A program made the position numbers and the translations under genes. Positions 7,247 through 13,988 of a stretch of DNA of 16,076 nucleotides are shown piece by piece. Numbering within the stretch: the stretch's first letter is position 1; the number at the start of each line of letters is the position of its first letter. This stretch comes from Lentimicrobiaceae bacterium (GTDB lineage: Bacteria; Bacteroidota; Bacteroidia; Bacteroidales; WCHB1-69), in the NCBI GenBank assembly GCA_009787485.1, contig WQWP01000046.1, positions 1 through 16,076 of the forward strand, read 5' to 3'. Under the pieces are notes generated by a model that made no database searches, had not been told where the DNA came from, and saw nothing but the letters and a program-made list of their open reading frames with translations.

Positions 7247-7386
7247 GAAGTGTCGTCCCATGCGGGACTTAAGATTGCGCGCGCGGTATCTCTAAGCCGT
7301 AAGTTGAAACTTACGGTTAATAGAGTTGCGTCCCTGCGGGACTGTGCTACGAATGAAAGGATAGTCGTGCCTTTTAAGGCATCCCC
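7247..7386 (-). repeat. Right inverted end of the Y1 transposase element
   Basis: Reverse-complement copy of the left end, with hairpins GTCCC-ATGC-GGGAC (7255-7268), CCGTAAGTTGAAACTTACGG (7297-7316), GTCCC-TGC-GGGAC (7330-7342) and TGCCTT-TT-AAGGCA. CTAC (GTAG on the other strand) lies at 7347-7350, the same 4 bp from the hairpin as in the left end. Confidence 0.85.
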
Positions 7387-7460
7387 TTTGCTACGAATAT
7401 TGGAGCAATGTTCAAAGCGAAGTTACCATGGTTGATTTGTTTGCATTTTAATTTATTCGT

Positions 7461-7494
7461 GGCTAAAACTATATAAAAATGGATACTTTTAGCC
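7461..7494. other. Stem-loop in the gap before the second T9SS gene
   Basis: GGCTAAAA (7461-7468) pairs with TTTTAGCC (7487-7494). Bases 7387-7608 otherwise hold AT-rich sequence with no supportable gene. The T-run after 7494 is poor, so a terminator call is not justified. Confidence 0.35.
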
Positions 7495-7608
7495 AGTAAT
7501 AGGATGTTTTTTGCTAAAAACAATGCGCAAATAAAAACATCAAAAAATAGCACCTCAAAAAAAAATAGCCCTTTTTTTACCCAAAACCATAAATATGAAA
7601 AAAAAAAG

Positions 7609-7616
7609 TATTTTTG
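7609..7616 (+). promoter_or_regulatory. Bacteroidota -7 promoter box for the second T9SS protein gene
   Basis: TATTTTTG fully matches TAnnTTTG and is identical to the box at 3782-3789. It lies 59 bp before the ATG at 7676. Confidence 0.55.
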
Positions 7617-7651
7617 CTCCCTAATTAATGTAATGAAACAAACATCCTTAA

Positions 7652-7675
7652 TTTATTAACCAAATTTATTTTATT
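7652..7675 (+). promoter_or_regulatory. Conserved 5' leader directly before start codon, copy 2
   Basis: Differs at one base from the leader before 3861 (AAATTTATTTTATT in place of AAATCTATTTTATT after TTTATTAACC). It suggests duplication of the gene together with its control region, or selection on the leader. Confidence 0.6.
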
Positions 7676-10600
7676 ATGAAAAAAACTTTATTTAAAACAA
7701 TCTGCATGACGCTTTTAACAGTGTTTTGCTTCATGAGTTTAAATGCTCAAATGGTGAGAAAGTCAGAAACTCCCATTAAAAAAGTTGAAACCTCGACTTT
7801 AAGTCAATTTTCTGCCACGAGCCATCATGTCTCTAAAGACCCCAACAGAAATGTCGTTTATTTTGAAGGATTTGAAAGTACGTCAGGAGCAGGAGGAGGA
7901 TTACCCACAGGATGGACACAATCGCACACGGGAAAATGGGTTACTTATGCCAATTTAACACAAGTGCCGGGTACCGGCGGAACAGACGAGCATCCCCCTC
8001 ACTCAGGTACAAGAATGATGGGAAAAGGTTGGCAATCGGCAGGAGTTGGTGAATGGGCATTTACAGCTGGTTTTCAACTTGAAGCCGGAACTTCTTATAA
8101 CATCAGTTTTTGGTGGACTGCAATGGGATGGGCTGACTATGGTGAACCCGACATTTTCGAAGTACGGATAGGACAAACCGCTACTGCTTCGGGGATGAGC
8201 GGAGCAACATTGGTTTTTAATCACCCCGGAACTTTGTACAATTTTGATTTTATATGGAGAAATGCGACCTATACTTTTGTTCCTACCACAAGCGGAACCT
8301 ATTACTTGGGGTTTAATGATCTTCGTCCATACAATGCTGCGTTTGGTGGTTACGGGCATTGTATTATGATTGACGATATTGAAGTAACCGGTGCAGGCGG
8401 TCCTCCTCCGGCTTGCGACCCCGCCACGATTACAAGTGCAGTTGCAGAAGGTACTTGCAACAGAATTAATTGGACTTTGCCCGCCAAAAGAGATGAAGTT
8501 ACTCTTACTCAAGCCGGAACTTATACCGGAAACGCTATCGGAGCAGGAACTGCAACTTTCGAAGTATATAATCGCTTTACTCCCACTGATTTAACAGGAG
8601 TTGCAAATGGACAGCTACACACGGTTTCTTTTGTTCCTGCGCATAGTATGAACCCTGCTCAACCACCAATGGCGCCCACTCACAACTACAAAATTAAAAT
8701 CTATCAAGGTGGTTCGTGGGTAACAGGAAACCGCAATCCCGGCACTTTAGTTCATGAGCAAACATTAACCAATGCAAACCTTACTTTTAATGCAGAAAAT
8801 GCAATTACCTTAACTACGCCTGTTACTATTAACGCCTCACAAGAGCTGTGGATTGGATATGAGTGCATTAACTTCGGAACAAGTAGCACTCAATTCCCTG
8901 CAGGCGCTGATCCCGGCCCTAGAAATGAAGGATTAGGAAATTGTATGTTTTACAGCGGTGCATGGGAAACTCTTTATGAATTGAATTCAGCCTTGATCAA
9001 CAACTGGGCGATTAAAGGCATCGTAACAACAGGCACAGGTCCTGCTACTGCTACAGTGAATCTTTATCATAACGATAATTTAGTAGAATCAAATATTCAA
9101 GCAACTACTTATTTACACTGTGATCCTACTGGAGCTACTCATTGCTATAAAGTAGAAGTAAACTGCCTTGAAGGTGGCGTTTCTGCAATGTCGAACGAAG
9201 AATGTGTAGAAGCAGGCGATTGCAACCCTCCAAGGAATTTAACAGCTGATTATGTTGATGGTTGTACAGGAGTACTTTTATCATGGAATCCACCTGCAGC
9301 AAAATCAAGCGCAACTCCCTCTAATAATACGCAATCTCTTGAAACAATGAGAAGCGGATCATCTGCTACAACAGCTCAAGCTGAAGAAATGATGGCTGCA
9401 TCTGTTACTTCAAATAATGCAACCAGAGGAACCGAACTCCTGAATGAGTCTTTCCCAACCGGTACAGTTCCCGCAGGATGGCTGAATATTGACGCTGACG
9501 GCGATGGCTGGAAATGGCAATTTGAATTATATGCTAATACTGCACCGTTCCCTCCAATGCCTTCAGAAGGACGTACAGATGCCTATTGTATTAATTCCGC
9601 TTCATATTATAATGGTATTGGACCACTCTCGCCAAATAATTGGCTAATTACCCCACAACTTGAATTAACAGGCAATACCGAACTTACCTGGTGGATAAAA
9701 GTATTTGATGCAGGATATCGTGATAAATATGGCGTTTTTATTTCTACTACCGGTACAAACCCAAGCGATTTTACTGAAATATTTACAGAAACACCACCTG
9801 CTTCTCAGAGTACAAACTGGGCGCAACGTACTGTAACTATTACCCAAACAGGCCCTTGTTATATTGCATTCCGTCACTACGGTAGTGTGGACTTGTATAT
9901 TTTAGGTCTTGATGACATCATTGTTACTGCCTTAACGCCTACATATTATAATATTTACAGAAATGATGTACTAATTCAAGCAAATCACCCCGGTACTACT
10001 TACACTGATAATGGAGCTAATGCTACTCAAGAAAATACTTGGAAAGTTACGGTTGCATGCGAAGGTGGCGGTGAATCTGCACCGGCTAGCAAAAAATTAG
10101 AGCCTTGTCCTACCGATTGCGACCCCGCAACGATAACAGCCGTTACTCCTTCAGGTGATGGTATGTATATATCTTGGACATATCCTGCTAAAAGAGGAGA
10201 AGTTATCATTACACAAGGCGGAGATTTTGGTAACACCGGTATTGGAGCAGGACAAGCATCATTCTCTGTTTACCATCGCTTTACCCCCGCCGAATTAACG
10301 GCAGTAGCAAATGGAGAACTCAGTGTAGTTCGTTTCGCTCCCATGTATGGTCAAGGTCAAGAACAACCGGGACATTCTTATAAAATCAAAATCTATCAAG
10401 GAGGAGTATGGACTGTTCCGCCAGGAGGAGGCTGCAACCCAGGTACGTTAGTTCACGAACAGGCATTAAACAATAGTGACATTCCATTTGATGGCAATGA
10501 ATATGATGTTATCTTATCAACTCCTGTTATTATTGACGCTTCACAAGAATTGTGGATCGGATACGATTGTGTTAATATCCCCGATGCAGCAACACAAAAA

Positions 10601-11161
10601 TCTCCTGCAGGTGTTGATCCAGGCCCTCGAAAAGACAATTTTGGAAATGTTATGTTTTTCAATAACGCATGGACTACACTTATGATCGCAGGTGGTGCTA
10701 ATAACTTAAACTACAACTGGTGTATTAAAGGTAAAGTTCAAGTTCCCATACGTACCGTAAATCTTTACCGCGATAATGTTAAAATTCTAACAAATTTTGA
10801 AGGAACCTCACATTTGGATAGACCACTTCCCGCAGGTATCTATTGCTATGAAGTGGAGGTAAATTGTCCAAATGGTAGCATTTCTCCTTTATCAAATAAA
10901 GAGTGCGAAACTATTGGCATCAAAGAAGTAAAATCCACATTCTCAATTGTTCCCAATCCGGCTACTAACAACATTACCATTACCGCAGGAAACGACTTCA
11001 ATGGCGTTGAAGTAATTAGTTTCTTAGGTCAAACTGTTCTTGCTCAATCTACGAATGGTAATTCAGTTACTTTAGACATATCTACTTTAACCAATGGCGT
11101 TTATTTCATTCGCGTTATTTCGGAAGAAGGCGTAAGCGTTAAGAAGTTTGTAAAACAATAA
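7676..11161 (+). CDS. T9SS type A sorting domain protein with duplicated modules and two adhesin-like domains (1161 aa)
   Basis: A signal peptide spans residues 1-24 (SLNA before Q25). Residues about 61-241 form a jelly-roll domain of the choice-of-anchor/cleaved-adhesin type (YFEGFES, LPTGWT, ISFWWT, CIMIDDIEV). A second related domain lies near 586-755 (LLNESFPTGTVPAGW, NWLITPQLEL, AFRHYGSVDLYILGLDDI). A module of about 200 residues occurs twice, at 247-451 and 815-1020 (CDPATIT, YNRFTP/YHRFTP, YKIKIYQGG, NPGTLVHEQ, ASQELWIGY, PAGADPGPR/PAGVDPGPR). FN3-like pieces with NLY(H/R)(N/D) signatures join the modules. The last 75 residues are a T9SS type A domain, very similar to that of the 863-aa protein. 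Length and repeats fit a surface adhesin or matrix protein. No peptidase catalytic domain is seen, although related modules occur in gingipain-type haemagglutinins. Confidence 0.92.
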   Translation: MKKTLFKTICMTLLTVFCFMSLNAQMVRKSETPIKKVETSTLSQFSATSHHVSKDPNRNVVYFEGFESTSGAGGGLPTGWTQSHTGKWVTYANLTQVPGTGGTDEHPPHSGTRMMGKGWQSAGVGEWAFTAGFQLEAGTSYNISFWWTAMGWADYGEPDIFEVRIGQTATASGMSGATLVFNHPGTLYNFDFIWRNATYTFVPTTSGTYYLGFNDLRPYNAAFGGYGHCIMIDDIEVTGAGGPPPACDPATITSAVAEGTCNRINWTLPAKRDEVTLTQAGTYTGNAIGAGTATFEVYNRFTPTDLTGVANGQLHTVSFVPAHSMNPAQPPMAPTHNYKIKIYQGGSWVTGNRNPGTLVHEQTLTNANLTFNAENAITLTTPVTINASQELWIGYECINFGTSSTQFPAGADPGPRNEGLGNCMFYSGAWETLYELNSALINNWAIKGIVTTGTGPATATVNLYHNDNLVESNIQATTYLHCDPTGATHCYKVEVNCLEGGVSAMSNEECVEAGDCNPPRNLTADYVDGCTGVLLSWNPPAAKSSATPSNNTQSLETMRSGSSATTAQAEEMMAASVTSNNATRGTELLNESFPTGTVPAGWLNIDADGDGWKWQFELYANTAPFPPMPSEGRTDAYCINSASYYNGIGPLSPNNWLITPQLELTGNTELTWWIKVFDAGYRDKYGVFISTTGTNPSDFTEIFTETPPASQSTNWAQRTVTITQTGPCYIAFRHYGSVDLYILGLDDIIVTALTPTYYNIYRNDVLIQANHPGTTYTDNGANATQENTWKVTVACEGGGESAPASKKLEPCPTDCDPATITAVTPSGDGMYISWTYPAKRGEVIITQGGDFGNTGIGAGQASFSVYHRFTPAELTAVANGELSVVRFAPMYGQGQEQPGHSYKIKIYQGGVWTVPPGGGCNPGTLVHEQALNNSDIPFDGNEYDVILSTPVIIDASQELWIGYDCVNIPDAATQKSPAGVDPGPRKDNFGNVMFFNNAWTTLMIAGGANNLNYNWCIKGKVQVPIRTVNLYRDNVKILTNFEGTSHLDRPLPAGIYCYEVEVNCPNGSISPLSNKECETIGIKEVKSTFSIVPNPATNNITITAGNDFNGVEVISFLGQTVLAQSTNGNSVTLDISTLTNGVYFIRVISEEGVSVKKFVKQ

Positions 11162-11171
11162 AACACAAAAT

Positions 11172-11203
11172 TTGTAGAGACGGATAATTATCCGTCTCTA
11201 CAA
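11172..11203. repeat. Perfect 32-bp palindrome after the second T9SS gene (28-bp family, copy 3)
   Basis: TTGTAGAGACGGATAA faces its exact reverse complement. The family core is 11174-11201, from GTAG to CTAC. It starts 10-12 bp after the stop, like copy 2 after the paralogue. Confidence 0.85.
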
Positions 11204-11212
11204 TATTATACA

Positions 11213-11240
11213 AAGGCTCTCCAAAAAGAGAGCCTTTTTT
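11213..11240 (+). terminator. Rho-independent terminator of the second T9SS gene
   Basis: The 9-bp stem AAGGCTCTC/GAGAGCCTT with a 6-nt loop and a run of six T is identical in stem to the terminator at 6502-6530. Confidence 0.88.
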
Positions 11241-11297
11241 GTTAAAACCCAAATTACGCATTTAAAAAAAACGGCTAATTCTTATTTGAAGTGTTTT

Positions 11298-11475
11298 TTG
11301 TTTGGGATTCCTCGCTGCACTCGGAATGACGGCCGCACTCGCTATGTGGGGAAGGCGGAAAACGCGGCGGCAGTAAACACTACCGATTTGTTTGTTCGTT
11401 GCGCCGCCGCGTTTTCCGCCCCTGTGTAATGCGAAGCACCCCGTCATTCCGAGCGCAGCGAGGAATCCCGAACAA
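11298..11475. repeat. Composite palindromic element C
   Basis: Outer arms at 11298-11332 and 11441-11475 (35 nt) are inverted copies with two mismatches. They carry the dispersed motif ATTCCTCGCTGC(A/G)CTCGGAATGACGG. A perfect 17-bp inner inverted repeat (GGCGGAAAACGCGGCGG, 11354-11370, with 11404-11420) closes a 33-nt loop. No ORF with gene-like features lies inside. Confidence 0.8.
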
Positions 11476-11483
11476 GTACCACC

Positions 11484-11496
11484 CCGTCATTCCGAG
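11484..11496. repeat. Partial copy of the dispersed GTCATTCCGAG repeat
   Basis: CCGTCATTCCGAG repeats the first 13 bases of the right arm of element C, 15 bp after that arm ends. Confidence 0.6.
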
Positions 11497-11548
11497 ATTT
11501 TTATTAAAATATTCAAATAGTTCGCTAATGACAAATTTATGCCTGCAC

Positions 11549-11750
11549 AAGAGCGCTGCAAGCGCGATTTATTTCAGCCCATGGCAACGCCATGGGGTAG
11601 AGAATTGCCCGTATATAACCCTGCGCCCTGAAAGGGCAATATATTTATTTTCAATATTATGCTGCCCTTTCAGGGCGCAAAATGTATCGCATGCGTTCCC
11701 TACCCATGGCGTTGCCATGGGCTGAAATAAATCGCGCTTTCAGCGCTCTT
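11549..11750. mobile_element. Composite palindromic element B (candidate non-autonomous REP pair/MITE)
   Basis: Arms of 51-52 nt (11549-11600 and 11700-11750) are inverted copies with about two differences. Each contains a 5-bp-stem, 3-nt-loop hairpin (GCGCT-GCA-AGCGC left, GCGCT-TTC-AGCGC right) and an 8-bp-stem hairpin (CCATGGC around a short loop, closing to GCCATGG). The interior has a perfect 17-bp inverted repeat (TGCGCCCTGAAAGGGCA, 11622-11638, with 11663-11679), itself holding GCCCT-GAA-AGGGC. CTAC at 11754-11757 (GTAG on the other strand) lies outside the right arm; the left side lacks it. There is no transposase inside. Confidence 0.75.
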
Positions 11751-11800
11751 TCGCTACATGATTGATTATTGCTTGTAAATTAAAGAATTGCGAAAACTCG

Positions 11801-11834
11801 TCATCGGTAGCGCAGCGAGGAATCCCAAACAAGT
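11801..11834. repeat. Dispersed ATTCCTCGCTGCGCT repeat, solitary copy
   Basis: GTAGCGCAGCGAGGAATCCC followed by AAACAAGT is the reverse complement of the segment at 2331-2366 (few differences) and matches the arms of element C. Confidence 0.7.
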
Positions 11835-11911
11835 AAAATGCTCCGGCATCGAACAAATACGACCAGCAATTAGTAGTAGATTTTTTTAATGTGTAATTTA
11901 TTTTAAAAATA

Positions 11912-11919
11912 TACTTTTG
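11912..11919 (+). promoter_or_regulatory. Bacteroidota -7 promoter box for the glycosyltransferase
   Basis: TACTTTTG fully matches TAnnTTTG, 95 bp before the ATG at 12015. The predicted start site would put almost the whole heptamer array in the 5' UTR. Confidence 0.5.
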
Positions 11920-11932
11920 CCCAATCATATTA

Positions 11933-12016
11933 CACCACCCACTATCCACCACCCACCACCCACTAATCACTAACCACTAACCACTAACCACTAACCACTA
12001 ACCACTAACCACTAAT
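11933..12016 (+). repeat. Twelve-unit heptamer array running into the glycosyltransferase start codon
   Basis: Twelve 7-bp units are in strict phase: three CACCACC and one CACTATC, then CACTAAT, six exact CACTAAC and a final CACTAAT. The last unit supplies the first two bases of the ATG at 12015. Units are perfect near the gene and degenerate away from it. Such arrays can gain or lose units by replication slippage. Confidence 0.9.
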
Positions 12017-13145
12017 GAAAATCGTTTTATTAAACACCGCCCACAACTCCTTCGATGACAGAGTTTTCTACCATCAGGCAAAAACCCTATCCGAAGCCGG
12101 CCATCAGGTAACCATCGTTTCTACGGTAGAAACAATGCAAACAATCCATGAGGATATCAATATATGTGCACATCACTTCAATGTTTTTTCACGAAAAGAG
12201 AAACAGCAAAAAATCACAGCATTACTACATACCTTAGCGCCGGATATGGTAATTTGCGATACGCCCGCGGCGGTTTGGGCGGCGCACAAGTATCATAAAA
12301 AACATAAAACAAAAATTGTTTACGATGTTACGGAATGGTATCCTTCCCGCATTCATTTACAAAACAACAAAGGCTTGCAAAAATGGCTGCGTTGCATCAT
12401 GTTGTTACTGTTCAATTTGTACGCAGGCGCTTTAGCCACCGGTTTTATCTTTGGAGAATATTATAAATCAAAAGTTTTCCGGCTACTTTATTTTTGGAAA
12501 CCATTTCTGTATCTCCCATATTTTCCTGATTTAAAATATATAGAGCCACTTCCCGTTCAAAATATTCAACAAACGATCCGGTTATTTTACGGAGGAAGTT
12601 TGTCCCCGAAACGAGGAATACCGCAAGTGATTCAGTCTGTTGTAAAAGCTGCCCAAAGGAAACCTGAAACTATCTTTCAGCTTCATCTTATTTGTAATAT
12701 ATCCACAGAAAAAGACAAACACTATTTCGATGTATTAACAAGCAACATGCCGCCGAATGTTGAAATCATTCAAAAACAATGGTTGCCTTTTTCAGATTTT
12801 TGCAAATATGCAAGTCAAATGGATCTATGTTTCGACTTGCGTGCCATTTCATGGGAACATAACCGTAGCCTTCCCATCAAATTATTTTACTATTTAGCCT
12901 GCGGACGTCCTATCATTTACGCTAAATTGAAATCCATCACTACTTTTTTCTCTGATATTTCATTCGGATATTTGGTAAACCCCTCCGATACGGATGCCAT
13001 TGCAGATAAAATAGTAAACTATATAAATCATCCTGAAATTTATAGGGAACATTGCCAAAATGCTTTACACTTATCAAAAGAAAAATACAATTGGGCAAAA
13101 ATAAAAGATAATTTGATCCAATTCATTGCCGTCAGTTTTAACTGA
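12015..13145 (+). CDS. Glycosyltransferase, GT-B fold, family-4-like
   Basis: The 376-aa product has the two-domain GT-B plan. The N-terminal acceptor domain begins MKIVLLNTAHNSFDDRVFYH, with DMVICDTPAAVWAAH and IVYDVTEWYPS. The C-terminal donor domain starts near residue 190 (LFYGGSLSPKRGIPQVIQSV) and contains NRSLPIKLFYYLACGRPII (283-301) and GYLVNPSDTDAIADKI. It probably transfers a sugar from a nucleotide-sugar onto a cell-surface polysaccharide or lipid; the exact substrate cannot be read. In relatives the PxKLFEYLACG motif usually has Glu; here Tyr293 takes that place. No other polysaccharide genes flank it. Translation starts at the edge of a heptamer array, and the stop TGA lies inside a dispersed 20-bp palindrome that also encodes the last residues. 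Confidence 0.85.
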   Translation: MKIVLLNTAHNSFDDRVFYHQAKTLSEAGHQVTIVSTVETMQTIHEDINICAHHFNVFSRKEKQQKITALLHTLAPDMVICDTPAAVWAAHKYHKKHKTKIVYDVTEWYPSRIHLQNNKGLQKWLRCIMLLLFNLYAGALATGFIFGEYYKSKVFRLLYFWKPFLYLPYFPDLKYIEPLPVQNIQQTIRLFYGGSLSPKRGIPQVIQSVVKAAQRKPETIFQLHLICNISTEKDKHYFDVLTSNMPPNVEIIQKQWLPFSDFCKYASQMDLCFDLRAISWEHNRSLPIKLFYYLACGRPIIYAKLKSITTFFSDISFGYLVNPSDTDAIADKIVNYINHPEIYREHCQNALHLSKEKYNWAKIKDNLIQFIAVSFN

Positions 13146-13148
13146 CGG
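13124..13148. repeat. 25-bp repeat with CCGTCAGTT hairpin, copy 1 (supplies a stop codon)
   Basis: CATTG plus CCGTCAGTTTTAACTGACGG (9-bp stem, TT loop, 13129-13148) is identical over 25 bp to 16002-16026. It encodes the glycosyltransferase C-terminus (AVSFN) and its TGA at 13143-13145. The hairpin resembles CCGTAAGTT-NN-AACTTACGG in the transposase element ends. Confidence 0.85.
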
Positions 13149-13170
13149 AATAAGGAAAAACAAAAATAAA

Positions 13171-13182
13171 TGGCTTTAGCCA
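13171..13182. terminator. Small hairpin between convergent glycosyltransferase and ung
   Basis: TGGCT-TT-AGCCA lies in the 48-bp gap, 11 bp before the ung stop. With the adjacent CCGTCAGTT hairpin it may serve as a bidirectional terminator; T-runs are weak. Confidence 0.35.
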
Positions 13183-13193
13183 AATTCATTCTA

Positions 13194-13862
13194 TTACCAA
13201 ATAATTTCCGTTTTCCCTAATTCTCTTAATATCGCATTCGTTTTAGAAAAATGCTTCGACCCAAAAAAGCCACTATACGCCGATAACGGCGATGGGTGTA
13301 CCGTTTCCAAAATATAATGCTTCGAGCGGTCAATGAGCGCGGCTTTGGCGCGTGCATAGTTGCCCCACAATAAAAAGACCAATCCTTCCCGTTTTTCTGA
13401 AAGTTGTTGAATGACAGCATCCGTAAATGGCTCCCAGCCTTGATTTTGGTGCGAGCCGGCTTGATGCGCACGAACGGTAAGGGTGGCATTGAGCAAAAAC
13501 ACCCCTTGGGTTGCCCAGCGCGTTAAGTTGCCGCTCACGGGAATAGGAGCGCCTACATCATCATGAAGCTCTTTGAAAATGTTAATCAATGATTTAGGAT
13601 GAGGCACACCGTCAGATACCGAGAAACATAATCCGTGTGCTTGCCTGAAATCGTGATAAGGGTCTTGGCCTAAAATTACTACTTTAACTTCGTGAAAGGG
13701 AGTGAGATTGAATGCGTTAAAAATTAAGTTTCCGGGAGGGAAAACGGTGTAATTTTTCTTTTCTTCAATGAGAAATGCTTTTAATTTTGCAAAAGAAGGG
13801 GCGGTGAAGGCATCGGTAAGCACTTCTTTCCAAGAGGCTTCAATTTGAGGGGTGATGGTCAT
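13194..13862 (-). CDS. ung: Uracil-DNA glycosylase, family 1
   Basis: The 222-aa product removes uracil from DNA as the first step of base excision repair. Diagnostic motifs are GQDPYH at 65-70 (catalytic Asp67), AHGLCFSV, and HPSPLSA at 189-195, the His-containing loop that contacts the minor groove and the uracil. LFLLNATLTVRAHQAGSH-type sequence (GVFLLNATLTVRAHQAGSH) and FGSKHFSKTN are also family-typical. The start was placed at MTITPQIEASW (13862); a frame open to 13961 would translate an intergenic inverted repeat and is not credible. Length and residues are normal, so it should be functional. It follows the endonuclease gene on the same strand after 126 bp containing a long inverted repeat, and is convergent with the glycosyltransferase. 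Confidence 0.97.
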   Translation of the reverse strand: MTITPQIEASWKEVLTDAFTAPSFAKLKAFLIEEKKNYTVFPPGNLIFNAFNLTPFHEVKVVILGQDPYHDFRQAHGLCFSVSDGVPHPKSLINIFKELHDDVGAPIPVSGNLTRWATQGVFLLNATLTVRAHQAGSHQNQGWEPFTDAVIQQLSEKREGLVFLLWGNYARAKAALIDRSKHYILETVHPSPLSAYSGFFGSKHFSKTNAILRELGKTEIIW

Positions 13863-13894
13863 TTTTTTTGCTGCAAAATAAAGAAAAATATATT

Positions 13895-13984
13895 TTCTCT
13901 GTGTTACTTTGTGAACTCTGTGTCTCTGTGCTGAGTATTTCTTTTCAGCACAGAGACACAAAGAACACAGAATTTTACAGAGAA
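13895..13984. repeat. Long imperfect inverted repeat between the endonuclease gene and ung
   Basis: Two 40-nt arms (13895-13934 and 13945-13984) are imperfectly complementary. The best part is GTGTCTCTGTGCTGA with its complement across a 10-nt loop. The outer arm ends 5 bp after the endonuclease stop codon. It may be a terminator, an RNA processing site, or another dispersed palindromic repeat of the CAGAGACAC type. Confidence 0.7.
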
Positions 13985-13988
13985 AGGA

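Larger units (their letters stand above)
6567..7386 (+). mobile_element. IS200-like/RAYT-type element with long hairpin-rich inverted ends
   Basis: A single Y1 transposase gene is bracketed by inverted repeats at 6567-6705 and 7247-7386. They are near-identical except for a variable patch (about 6657-6680 against 7273-7296). Classical IS200/IS605 ends are not inverted repeats, whereas RAYT genes are typically bracketed by inverted REP sequences, so this fits the RAYT arrangement better. The right repeat starts 1 bp after the transposase stop codon. A 10-bp sequence TGCTACGAAT at the right end recurs at 7389-7398, just outside. The element separates the two paralogous T9SS genes. No target-site duplication is evident, as expected for Y1 transposition. 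Confidence 0.75.

Noticed and set aside
11399..11725. 108-aa plus-strand ORF in the 11162-12014 gap
   Set aside because: It lies across palindromic elements C and B; its translation is mostly repeat-derived (PSFRAQRGIPNK and similar) with no leader, promoter or recognisable domain.
11740..11970. 76-aa minus-strand ORF before the glycosyltransferase
   Set aside because: Its N-terminus (GWWVVDSGW) is the translated heptamer array, and the rest is repeat sequence.
11933..12016. CRISPR-like reading of the CACTAAC array
   Set aside because: Units are 7 bp with no spacers, so this is a simple tandem repeat.
13863..13961. 33-residue N-terminal extension of Ung
   Set aside because: It translates the inverted repeat at 13895-13984; Ung homology and normal length support the start at 13862.
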